From Agelas oroides (lineage: Eukaryota; Porifera; Demospongiae; Agelasida; Agelasidae): a stretch of DNA of 64,000 bases. A model generated the notes under the pieces. That model was given only the letters and a program-made list of their open reading frames with translations, was not told the DNA's origin and did not search any database. Where the stretch lies: contig OX422184.1 of the NCBI GenBank assembly GCA_949130485.1, forward strand, positions 9,154,996 through 9,218,995, in the 5' to 3' direction. Of this stretch, positions 1-10,190 are shown in pieces; the first letter of the stretch is position 1, and every line of letters begins with the position of its first letter. The translations under genes were made by a program, and so were the position numbers.

Positions 1-588
1 TAGATGTCATGACAAATACAAATTCAACCCAGATTGATCCCCAAGTGAAAATTAACGTGGAAGATAGATGCAGTTTTTAGTGTGCTTAATTGGCTCAGGA
101 ATGAGCTAAAGTCATGTGATATTCTGGCTTGTCCTGCTCCCCCTGGTCTAGTTGTACCGTGCCATGACCTTCAAAATTGTCCTCTTGTTGCATGCAGATG
201 TAAAAAAGAACTGCCACAATATTGGTACAGTTTTGAATCCAGAGCCACTTTACTTGATCCAAAATATAACGGTTTTCCTGGACCTCATGCATCAGCTTTT
301 CTCACCTCCAAATCCTCCAAGTTAACGGTGTGCAATTTACCAGCTCCCGCCGGTAGAAGCAGATAAACATGGCGCGCTCGAGTTGCCTGGCCTTCTCGGC
401 CAGAACTACTAGCAGCTGGTCCAGCAGCACACATAGTTCACCGGTAACAGCATCCAACAACTGCAGAAGATAGTCGGTCTAGTCGAAATTATGAGAAATC
501 GGGAGTAGTCTGGCGAAAAGATGAAGCAACAGCAACACGTGTTCTGACCGGCTGATGTCCGAGAGGCGCGCGTAATTATGATGGTCAC
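1..588. other. No gene recognised; upstream flank of the integrase-like relic
   Basis: Short open frames occur here but none shows a recognisable domain, splice signal or repeat structure. The last 200 bases are richer in G+C than their surroundings and lead into the reading frame that starts at about 589, so they may hold its former promoter. Nothing else can be supported. Confidence 0.4.
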
Positions 589-1272
589 ATGCCTATCTCA
601 TGCTCGAATTATAAAATGGCGATGGAGACCTATGCACAAGAGATTGCTTCTCGGATTGCTGCCGGACAAACATATAGTCATATCAGTCGAGTCCTTCAGC
701 GAAGATCCAATTCATCTCTTGGCTTTTCATCTAGAAGCATCCGTCGATTTTGTGCAGAAAGAGGCATTCACTATCGATGTGGGTTGACAGATCAGCAGTT
801 AGACCGAGTAATTGCATCTCTGATCCAGTCAGTTGGACATTCATATGGAAGGCGTACAATGCACGGTCTGTTAAGAGCCATAGGCATTCATATAAGTCAG
901 CGAAGAGTGGGTAGATCAATGGGAAGAGTGGCTCCCAGTGCCCAGCAGGGCATCCGAGGGGGTATTCCAAATACACTTGCAAGTCATGCTCCACAAACTA
1001 CACATCTAGCATCGGCAAATATACCATCAACTTCGCAAGCAATCTGGTTGCATCAAAACCAAGGGGGCCGAATTGGTGACGAGCACACCTATGGAAGGGA
1101 CCCACTTGCAGGCTATGAACAACTGCAGCAATTAAGAGAGAGGGACTTCTGCCAGATGTACCCTAATATGCAGGAAGTGTTCCAGAATGTAGTAACTGGT
1201 AATGGTTCAATGTTCAAACATGCAATAAAAAGTTTCATTAATTGTACTAGATCGTTTGCTACACTTATATAA
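589..1272 (+). pseudogene. Integrase-like (rve-type) protein relic
   Basis: This 227-codon frame resembles the N-terminal part of a family of integrase-core proteins found in fish, cnidarians and sponges. A helix-turn-helix-like region contains SSRSIRRFCAERGIHY (about residues 47-62), followed by the typical stretch VGHSYGRRTMHGLLRAIGIH and SQRRV. The catalytic DDE core that should follow is not visible. A short C-terminal part (YGRDPL...QMYP...VVTGNG) again looks like the distal tail of the family. I read this as an old, internally reduced and broken copy. I cannot place it in a particular element class. The assignment rests on remembered family sequence, so a profile search would be needed to be sure. 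Confidence 0.5.
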
Positions 1273-1510
1273 GTTAACCTGCTGGTTATTAACTTAGAGC
1301 TTCATTCATTGCTTTGCTATACTATGTCTTTGCCATTCCTGCAGATTATTTGTTTCACAAAGTGTGCGATGATTGTTTACATATAGGATTCATGCAGTGA
1401 CTGTCACTAGTAATCAGCAACAATGCATGGCTGATATCAATGCATACTTCATTGTTGTGTCAACTAAGTGGCATATAATAACACAGCTTGAGATAATTAT
1501 TCACAATCCG

Positions 1511-1575
1511 GACTAGTCTGGACCCAGACTCTTTGCTTGGTCAGAATGGTCTGGGGTCCAGACGAAACCTGGACT
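1511..1575. repeat. Two adjacent GTCTGG/CCAGAC palindromes
   Basis: Two short perfect hairpins lie 20 bases apart. The first has arms GTCTGG and CCAGAC around a 2-base loop (1516-1529). The second has the same arms around a 3-base loop (about 1549-1563). They are flanked by the inverted motif GGACTAG/CTGGACTAG. This could be a tiny foldback or MITE remnant or a cruciform-forming site; nothing supports a function. Confidence 0.45.
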
Positions 1576-1649
1576 AGATTTCAGATTCAGATGTCATAGC
1601 TAGACAGCTTGAAATTGACTAAAAAACCTGGATTGTATGAACAGAAAGC

Positions 1650-1925
1650 TGAAAGCTTGCACAGATTTCAGAATTCAGAATCTGTTGTGAGAGCTGAAAA
1701 CAGAAAGCTGAAAAGCTTTCCGACATTTCAGAATTCAGATGTCAGAGTTGAAAACAGAAAGCTGAAAAGCTTTCCGAGATTTCCGAATTCAGATGTGAGA
1801 GCTGAAAACAGAAAGCTGAAAAGCTTTTTGAAATTTCAGAATTCAGATGTGAGAGCTGAAAACAGAAAGCTGAAAAGCTTTCAGAGATTTCAGAATTCAG
1901 ATGTGACAGTAGCTGAAAAAGAGAA
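1650..1925 (+). repeat. 54-bp minisatellite, open in one frame
   Basis: About five tandem copies of a 54-base unit. Because 54 is a multiple of three, the array is open in one forward frame and would encode an 18-residue repeat with core AENRKLKSF..FQNSDVR. There is no clear start, splice site or neighbouring exon, so the open frame is probably a by-product of the repeat length. The array stops at a normal stop codon near 1938. Confidence 0.7.
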
Positions 1926-1939
1926 TCGGATCTTCTAGA

Positions 1940-2480
1940 TTTTGATTCCTCATTTTATGAAAAGCTGAAAGCAGAATGGCCGGAAGGTACACTCACCACA
2001 AGCAAGCATCATTCTCAAGTAGATATATAAGTGCAAACAGCTGGCTTGGACACACCATGTCAACAATATACCCACATGTAACACAACACCTTACACAAAC
2101 TTTGCTATGCACTCAATATCTACAGCATATTTCTGCATATTTGTAACAAGTGTACCACATTTCTAAACCACAGCTAGCTTTGTAATATAGTGAAGCCACA
2201 CTCTATGCTTTAAGTTTACCCAATAGTGGTTTTGGAGAGTTGTGCACTGGTTTGCAAAGGTGCTGACAGTGTATCAACAAGAGCTGCAATGTTCCAAACC
2301 CATTGCACTGCTGATGCTGTTCTGCTTACATACCCATGCACTCATTAGCTTCAACACGCACCTACATGTATCCACTTATCAACATAGATAAGCAAACTAC
2401 ATAACAAAGTAATGAATAACTACAAGAAAAACTGGTATACGTATACATTATAACAGACTACACAAACATAAAACAACATT
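1940..2480. other. No gene seen; AT-rich spacer
   Basis: I found no coding frame, tandem repeat or paired terminal repeats here. A motif, AAGTGCAAACAGCT, recurs at about 8267, so part of this spacer may be an unresolved dispersed repeat. The right end adjoins the 3' end of the minus-strand gene. Confidence 0.4.
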
Positions 2481-2481
2481 A

Positions 2482-3602
2482 AAATAGTTCTCCTGACGCC
2501 TGCTCGAGCTCCTGACTTGTTGCAGTCCCTGTTGCAGCTTCTCTATCACCATCAGCCTGTAATTAGTAAAGAAGTTATCATCACATCATTTTACACTGCT
2601 TACATTATTACAACCAATTACATAACTATAGGCATGCACAACTTAACATACTTCTTGAGAACCCTCCAGCTGAGTTGAGGTTCTTGACCCAACTTGCAAC
2701 TCTTCACAAGAAATGTGGTATTGGTGTTGATATTTTGGTGGTGGTTGTTTGTCTATGTGTGTAACTAAAGAAATGCAAAATGAAGAATGTAGGGAGTTCT
2801 GGTGGAAAGGGAATGTTCATTGTGTATGAGTCTTGTTCAAGCAGCAATGTTGGGTTTGAGCACACAAGTATTGCAAATAATTGCAAAGTATAATGTTCTT
2901 CACTCTAGACTGAAGGTTGCATTCAATTGTATATGTGGATAGTAATAACATGCAAGAAGAAGCAACCATGCAGGATAATCCATATTTGTTACCACATGCA
3001 TCAAGGTAACCATAGAATTAGCAACAACCAACCTTTGTTTTCTCAAATTGCATCCTTGGACTGAGTAATCAACCAACCCCCTGGCTACTGTAACAACAAC
3101 TAAACTAATTATAACCCATCAATTGGATCACCATTTAGTCTAAACCTCAGTCATGATCAACTCACCTCACACTCTTCTATAAAGCTTGTACATATTGGAC
3201 AATCGAAATGGGCCGTCACCCCTACATCACTCGTCTTTCTTTTTTTGGCCATATAAAGCGAAAGAGGGTCACATGATACCTCTCGTATATTTACCCCCTC
3301 CTTATTCGCTGCCCACAAAACAAATTCAGCGTGAGCCAACTGCTCAACAATCTTCATCTTCTCTTCCCACACCTCCATTCGCTTTTGTACTTCCTTTAAA
3401 ACATTTTGATGTAAAGGGAGTCCTCACTACCAGTATCCTTTTGATTGACAACCCCTTCCACGTCAATTCCGCGCTTATGTGCTGCATCGACAAGGAACTG
3501 CGAATGGACCAGTACTTTTGTTTCAGTCAGTTTCTGTCTCCATACTCCAATTTTCCTAGCTGCCTCTATCTCCCAAGTGACACGCGTTCTCTTTCGATCC
3601 AT
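2482..3602 (-). CDS. Unrecognised multi-exon minus-strand gene with an internal duplicated ~32-residue motif
   Basis: The start is chosen at the ATG whose first base is 3602, because a TATA box lies about 60 bases upstream and the frame then runs MDRKRTRVTWEIEAARKIG. Two successive segments resemble each other: W.QKLTE..VLVHSQFLVDAAHKRGIDV (about 3540-3440) and W.EKM...EQLAHAEFVLWAANKEGVNI (about 3375-3285). They lie in frames offset by one base near 3395, which is either a frameshift or an unresolved tiny intron. The second segment ends at a GT donor at about 3165. A small exon at about 2700-2654 (LQVGSRTSTQLEGSQE) with a good donor joins in phase a last exon at about 2557-2482 ending in ELF and a stop. 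The later exons are acidic and low in complexity. I do not recognise the family and propose no function. The splice sites, TATA box and phase agreement make it the best candidate host gene on this side. Confidence 0.5.
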
Positions 3603-3662
3603 TCTGCTATCTTTTGACCTTCTATACAACTTGAAACTGTTTGAATTAACTGACACTGACTC

Positions 3663-3671
3663 CCTTTTATA
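3663..3671 (-). promoter_or_regulatory. TATA box for the 2.5-3.6 kb gene
   Basis: On the minus strand the sequence reads TATAAAAGG, a near-consensus TATA box, about 60 bases upstream of the chosen ATG. This spacing allows a normal transcription start and a short 5' leader. It argues against the longer frame whose first ATG overlaps the box. Confidence 0.55.
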
Positions 3672-4370
3672 GTCAGTCTTCAACTAAACTTAATACAGGA
3701 AACATACGATTACATTTGATTTGTATGTACATTCATCTCACCCAACCCTTGTTACTAGGAAACTAAGACAACCCATATTATAACCAAATACTTTTCTCTT
3801 TATCAATGCCAACTTCATTTTCTACCTCTGTCTGTCTCTACTTTCTACAGTACACCACTACATGCCACTACATGCAGTATCACTTTACAGTGGTATAAAT
3901 GTTGTGTAGTACATACTTGTGGTTACTACGGAGTTCATCCTTCTGATAGTAATCACAAACACATCAACCTGCCAATAAAGCAACAGATCACTCATACTCA
4001 GCCAGTTGGTATAGCTTTGTAATTAAATAGTATACCTAGTGCACTCTATCAAAATGCTTATCATCTCAACTACTAATAGACTACAACCCATTAGTTACCT
4101 CTTACTCACCACTAAACACTACCAACTGTGGTGAATTTCAACAGTTAACTATTGTACCGAATACTCAAATTTCTGTGTTTTGCCAGTCAAACCTATATCT
4201 TGATAGAACAATACCCAAAGACACATTTCTTAAAACACATTTCAGCAAAATCTAGATACTATACCTACCCTAATGGATTATTGCACTATAAAAACTTGTA
4301 CATAACATGTATAACAAACTCCACAAACTACACGCTACCGGGTCTGTGTATGAAAGCTCAGTGAGGGTGA
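3672..4370. other. No gene seen
   Basis: AT-rich sequence with scattered short frames. No domain, TIR or tandem structure is visible before the 56-bp repeat array begins at about 4400. Confidence 0.4.
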
Positions 4371-4399
4371 TTTCAATTCTCACAAGGAACTGTGTGTCA

Positions 4400-5245
4400 A
4401 ACCACACACAGGGTGATTTCACTTCTCATGAGGAAGCTGTGCTGTCTGTGTGTCAAAGCACACAGAGAGTGATTTCACTTCTCATGAGGAAGCTGTGCTG
4501 TCTGTGTGTCAAAGCACACAGACAGTGATTTCACTTCTCATGAGGAAGCTGTGCTGTCTGTGTGTCAAAGCACACAGACAGTGATTTCACTTCTCATGAG
4601 GAAGCTGTGCTGTCTGTGTGTCAAAGCACACAGAGAGTGATTTCACTTCTCATGAGGAAGCTGTGCTGTCTGTGTGTCAAAACACACAGACAGTGATTTC
4701 ACTTCTCATGAGGAAGCTGTGCTGTCTGTGTGTCAAAGCACACAGAGAGTGATTTCACTTCTCATGAGGAAGCTGTGCTGTCTGTGTGTCAAAGCACACA
4801 AACAGTGATTTCACTTCTCATGAGGAAGCTGTGCTGTCTGTGTGTCAAAGCACACAGAGTGATTTCACTTCTCATGAGGAAGCTGTGCTGTCTGTGTGTC
4901 AAAGCACACAGAGAGTGATTTCACTTCTCATGAGGAAGCTGTGCTGTCTGTGTCAAAGCAGTGAAAACACAGACAGTGATTTCACTTCTCATGAGGAAGC
5001 TGTGCTGTCTGTGTGTCAAGCAACACACAAGGTGATTTCACTTCTCAGAAGGAAGCTGTGGAGTCTGTATGTCAAAGCACACAGAGAATGATATCACTTG
5101 GCAAGGAGGAACTTATGGGATCTGTATGTCAAAGCAATTTACTCCTGGGGAGGAAGCTATGGTGGCTGTGTGTGAAAGCTCACAATGGGTGGTTTCATTT
5201 CTGGGGAAGAAACCATCGGTCCTGTGTGTCAAAACACACAGAGAG
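4400..5245 (+). repeat. 56-bp minisatellite, about 15 copies
   Basis: A tandem array of a 56-base unit with core GTGATTTCACTTCTCATGAG followed by GAAGCTGTGCTGTCTGTGTG. Each unit contains a hairpin, TGTGTG...CACACA, around the tetranucleotide-like loop TCAAAG. Units are almost identical from 4440 to 4960 and decay to the right, where spacing and sequence become irregular, as expected if homogenisation is strongest in the centre. Since 56 is not a multiple of three, adjacent units change frame and the short frames here are not genes. Confidence 0.85.
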
Positions 5246-6323
5246 TGATTTCAATTACATGTCATTTATCCCTGCACAATTACTAGCTAGTACAATTCAA
5301 ACCTGAAAAATAGCAGACCCCACTCACAAGTAAAACCACCCTCACTATACTTTCACAGTTAGTCACACCTTCCTCCCTACATCACATTTCCCACCCCCAT
5401 AAAAAAAAAATAAAAGAAACATATTAGCCTCAACCATCTTACCTACCTACAAGTTAACTCAGAAATTAAGCACCAATTTCCAATACATTGAATCTCTACC
5501 CTAATACAAGTAGTAACAGTTCTACTAACAGCAACACTCACAAATACCTCACAGCTCAGCCGTGAATATATACTATATACCACCAGCTCCATCCGGTCTT
5601 AACCACAAACATGTGACACCACACATCCACCACAAATATGTATTAACCACTACACTTCTTCCGGCCACAACCGCTACATCAACTTCCACTTCAACTTTAC
5701 ACACCCTATAAATCACTTTAACCATGCATTCAGCACAGTTGCACTCCACCAACAGCACAGATTTTCTCAACCTGCTCTACTGACTTTCCTGGCCTGACTC
5801 CACTCTTACTACCTACTGCATGGACCACAGAACTCCAAATGGTCTCTCTTCTACTTACAATTACCTGTAAGTTGTTCAGTAACCCTTAATTAAGACAGAA
5901 ATGTATTCTTAGCTCTCTAAATCACAGGAGAAAATCAACAGACTAATTAACCAACCTAACTTCAGGACACTGACACATGGAGGTAAGAACTCCCGTACCA
6001 AAGCTATATATAAACAAAACTTCTGAACTACCCTGGGCATAAAACTAGGTTGTAACACCTATACACCAAACCCCTAATAGCTTATCCCCATAACTACTGC
6101 ACAATACATTCTGTGAAATTATTAACCGTCTCCAAAGCAACACACTATTACACTCAAATCTCTTCTCACAAACAAAGTAGGTGGAGCCAAATGTTGCACG
6201 TTTCCTTTCCAGCAAAGAGGGATACCTTACGAAACACGGCAACCCTCCTATAAAACCGCTCAAACTCGCGCACCTCTTTCAAAAACTAAAACTACTGCTC
6301 TACTAGCTATAGCTATTTACAAC
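5246..6323. other. No gene seen; 5' flank of the Pro/Thr gene
   Basis: Only short shadow frames occur. The stretch 6240-6320 directly upstream of the next gene's ATG is the presumed promoter, but I see no clear TATA box within 40 bases of it. Confidence 0.35.
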
Positions 6324-7426
6324 ATGAACAGAGCGATGGAACAGCTCTCCATATCTCCCCGTCATCCTCCAGCCACCATGGGGAGCGGGCCCAACCCCGG
6401 CACGTCGAACGCAGCTACTGCACCAACCACCGGCAAAACTACCAGTGGTAAAACCAACACACGACGATTCCGTAGATGCAAACGCAACAACAACCCCTAC
6501 GTAAGTCACAATTAAGACATTATATACGTCACCCTCAAATATAGTCTACAGAGTTACTACCTTGTTGTGAGCTTACATGTTAAATACACAATAAATATGT
6601 ACTATTACAGGCTCAGTGTTATGGAACAACAGCTGTTTGTAAACAAAATAGTTTACATAAACACAACCATTAGTTAATATTTACTGGAAACACCACTCAT
6701 GTATACACTACAGTTTACATGTATACAATTATAGTTTACAAACTGTCTTTAGTACATGGTGAATATTGTGTACTGGAAATATCACTTGCCTATTGGATAA
6801 GCACTTATATCTGCAGCACTCATGCCAATGCTTGCCAAAACTCATGACAATTTCCAGTACACATGTATTGATTATATACTTTATGAAGAAATTACCACCT
6901 TCCACAGTTGAAAGTACAATACAATGAAGTGTCCAACTCCCACAGTTAAAAGTATACCATACACAATGTCCCAGCCTATGATATGTTAAACAAAACACTA
7001 CCCTACCTCTCTGACACACACTCCTTTAACTGGATACACACACACCCCACACCACTGCAGACACGACCGGTCATCATCAATCCCAAAGGAAATTCTTCCG
7101 TCATTTTCTATAATATAATACACCCTGAAGCTGGGGTCCAACCCTTTCAAATCCCAGCTCCTACCACCACTACACCACCTCCACGTCCAGCAACCACCAC
7201 TACCACCACTGCACCACCTCCACGTCCAGCAACCACCACTGCACCACCTCCACGTCCAGCAACCACCACTACCACCACTGCACCACCTCCACGTCCAGCA
7301 ACCACCACTGCACCACCTCCACGTCCAGCAACCACCACTACCACCACTGCACCACCTCCACGTCCAGCAACCACCACTACCACCACTACAGCACCTCCAC
7401 GTCAAGCAACTACCACTACAAGCTAA
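6324..7426 (+). CDS. Two-exon gene for a Pro/Thr-rich repeat protein
   Basis: Exon 1 (6324-6500) begins MNRAMEQLSISPRHPPATM and ends at NNNPY followed by a consensus donor GTAAGT. Exon 2 (7061-7426) follows an acceptor CCACTGCAG and starts TRPVIINPKG. The phases agree, giving a protein of about 180 residues. The N-terminal half is basic (KTNTRRFRRCKRNNN). The C-terminal half is made of TTTAPPPRPAT units and ends in TTTS before a TAA. There is no obvious signal peptide or transmembrane segment. Thr/Pro-rich repeats of this kind occur in extracellular and linker proteins, but without a secretion signal I assign no role. The intron (560 bp) holds dispersed repeats. The protein is unrecognised; the gene model is supported by splice sites and phase. 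Confidence 0.55.
6640..6985. repeat. Dispersed repeat shared with 7.66-7.73 kb
   Basis: A motif of about 40 bases with core AGTACAATACAATGAAGTGT followed by a CCACAGT motif occurs here twice, at about 6910 and 6935. It recurs twice more at about 7668-7725, on the far side of the second exon. It may be a short MITE-like repeat; no target duplication could be fixed. Confidence 0.5.
7160..7415 (+). repeat. Coding repeat: TTTAPPPRPA units of the Pro/Thr gene
   Basis: The array is built from a block beginning CCACCTCCACGTCCAGCAAC followed by one to three ACCACT triplets. Higher-order alternation of units with and without the extra triplets produces 42- and 30-base periods. All lengths are multiples of three, so the frame is kept. 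That is consistent with, though not proof of, selection on a translated product. Confidence 0.7.
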
Positions 7427-8380
7427 ACTTTTACCTATTATGCTATTCATCCTATTACCACACCATTATTAATGCTGCAATACATTATCTTACATCCTTA
7501 CTCCATCTTACACATTGTACATTATCTTACATCCTTATCTTATACTATTATTATATTCTTCTATCCTCGAAATTTGTACCTATTATTCTTATAATACTAC
7601 ATTCTTTTCATCATGCCTATCAACCACAGTCTAAATACAATACATTGTGCATCAACTACATTCAAGTACAATACAATGAAGTGTCCAGCTTCCACAGTGC
7701 AAAGTGTAATACAATAAAGTGTCCAAGATCCAGGAAGAGCAGGTCCTAAACAAATAAAAACAAACACCATAATTACATACAATGCTTTCTACCCACCAAA
7801 CAACAACAACAGCAGTAATTAAAACTTGACTATATTGCTACAAACCTATCTCATCCACACATTACCAACCCAAAGGAAGTGAATAAACAAATAAACATGC
7901 AGAAACAAGTCACAATAATTTCAGTCACATTTACAAACCATGTACCTCCCAAGTAACACACCTATTTACACAACCAATACTCTTACTCTCCAAGGGTTCC
8001 TTTACCACAGTTATGCCTTACCTCTTTATGACCTATGTACCTGCCACCCACCATACACAACCTACACACACCTGCCCACGATGTATAACCAGCTATAGAA
8101 ACTGTTCCTTGGACAACACACAACATACAGTGTTACAACCCTGTCATACAACAGAACAGGTAGACAGTCATGTATATACCACAGTGTCTTAGAACAACCA
8201 CACACACACATGCACATACCCAATTAGACAACAGTTACACCCATGATTCCATTGTCAAGTGGATAAGTGCAAACAGCTAACATCCTCCAGAAATCCATCA
8301 ACATCAACAATAAACTACATAACAAGTCATTTCACTTGGGGTGTGGTTACACAACAACAACAACAAAAAAACAGCAGAAA
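7427..8380. other. No gene seen
   Basis: AC-rich and AT-rich unique-looking sequence. It holds the second pair of the 6.9-kb dispersed repeat and a second copy of AAGTGCAAACAGCT (about 8267). No coding frame is supportable. Confidence 0.4.
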
Positions 8381-9058
8381 CAAGTCACAAAAAAGTTTGC
8401 CAAACGCAAACAAGCACATGTAGGGATGAAATCCTCAAAAACCAACCAAACAAGACGGGAACGACACCACAATACTTCTACACCATCCCTACATCTTGTG
8501 CCATTTTGCCACCTGTACACAACACAAAACCCTCTACATTTGTAATTATTAGCCCACACCAACCACAAACGAACATAGTACTTCACTCCATTCAACTATC
8601 TCACAAAATAACCCATCCTTCACAAAGCATTACAAAATTACCACTACTCACTTCACAGCCACCTGTATACAAGACAACCCATATCTATCATGCTAAACAG
8701 GCATAAAACTTAACAACATAATGCACATTCCAACATACCACACACACTCACCACTCCTCACTCACTCCACACCTTCTACATACAACTTGGACCATACCTG
8801 CTACACTCAGTAGCAACCACCAACAACACAACATACTCACTATGCACAACACACCCACGCCACACCCTTCCATCTACAAGACAACCCTCTTCTACACACA
8901 ACTAAAAAACAAATACAAACACACAGTTTTGGCAAAATGGCACAAGATGTAGGGATGGTGTAAAAGTATTGTGGTGTCGTTCCCGTCTTGTTTGGTTGGT
9001 TTTTGAGGATTTCATCCCTACATGTGCTTGTTTGCGTTTGGCAAACTTTTTTGTGACT
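8381..9058. mobile_element. Foldback element with ~133-bp inverted arms
   Basis: The left arm (about 8381-8513) and right arm (about 8926-9058) are nearly identical in inverse orientation, starting GTCACAAAAAAGTTTGCC. About 410 bp of AC-rich DNA separates them. Each arm is open in one frame (KKFAKRKQAHVGMKSSK), but the second arm's frame only mirrors the first, so I do not call a gene. The right arm ends within two or three bases of the left terminus of the P-like element, so one of the two inserted at the edge of the other. No clear target duplication was found. Confidence 0.65.
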
Positions 9059-10190
9059 TTATAACCTTCGGACCGGGATTGGAAACGGATCACGTGCGCT
9101 AACTTATCCCCGTATTGAACCGCTGAAACACTCCGCGTTATCAGCAACCTGTGAAAATTGGCACCGCATATTATTTCACCTAGCCACGAGATTGTATACA
9201 GAAGCGGACAAAGAGAGCGATCGAAGGACGAATGAGAGAGTAAGAACGGAAAGAGGACGTTCTGGAGCGAACTAAGGTACTTCTTGATTGTTTAATTGTA
9301 CTTTAGCAGCGTATTCTTCCCTACATTCTTAATAATGCCCCTTAGTGAACTTTGTTAGCAAGCGTAACGAGACTTTGTGGGTGTACTGCGGGACGTAGAG
9401 ACTTCTGTGCGTAGGTTTGAGGTTTTCAGTGTATTCCTGGGTAGTTTCTGCGTGGAACGGTACCCGTTTCAAGTGGGTAGAGGAATTATTGATCTGTTGA
9501 AGAGCCCAGAAAGTGTCAAGAAGATACACTTATGGCGGAATAGGCTTGCGTTTGTGGGTGTTTCATGCTTTGTACACTTTTCCAATTGATTTGGAACTTT
9601 TTAAGAAGATAGTTCTGTCCATATAGTGTGGAATGGGGCTAATTGCTTAGCTCTAAGACAAAGCAAGTCTCAGTTTCACTCATTTGTTCACATGTGGTCA
9701 CACCTGTTTTTGTACAGAATGAGCCATTATCACAGAACTGGACATCGAAGGTTTCGACTGAGTAGCAAAAAGAATGCAGAGAGGAAAACGTACAGCCAGA
9801 GACCTGCCACTCTCCCTGTGTCTATTCCTCTCAGTGATGCAATTTCAGTCTACAAGGTCTCACTCCCCATCGACCTCCTGTCATTCAAGGTCTCCTTACC
9901 ACTCAAGGCCTTCCTGTGATTACACTTCATTTTGCAAGCTACGCTCAGGGCTTCGTGACTCTTGTACAGTTGAGGGTAGCCTCAGAATCTTTGGTGACTT
10001 CACATGGATGTTCTTCTACTGTGGTCGACAGGTGGAACCCAGCCGGACTGCACTGCTTGCAGATATTCCAGCAAGTTTGAATACAGGTGTTTGCATGTGT
10101 GTGTGTGTGAGTACACATACTCCAATTCCAGTGAATTGTGTGGTTTACAATGTTTATTTATAATATTCAGTATCAAGGGTGACTGAAGTG

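Noticed and set aside
578-994. Overlapping frames at 578-787 (+) and 731-994 (-)
   Set aside because: They overlap the integrase-like relic in other frames and show no family features.
7147-7450. Gly/Val/Trp/Cys-rich minus-strand frames
   Set aside because: These are exact shadows of the Pro/Thr coding repeat on the plus strand, which has the splice sites.
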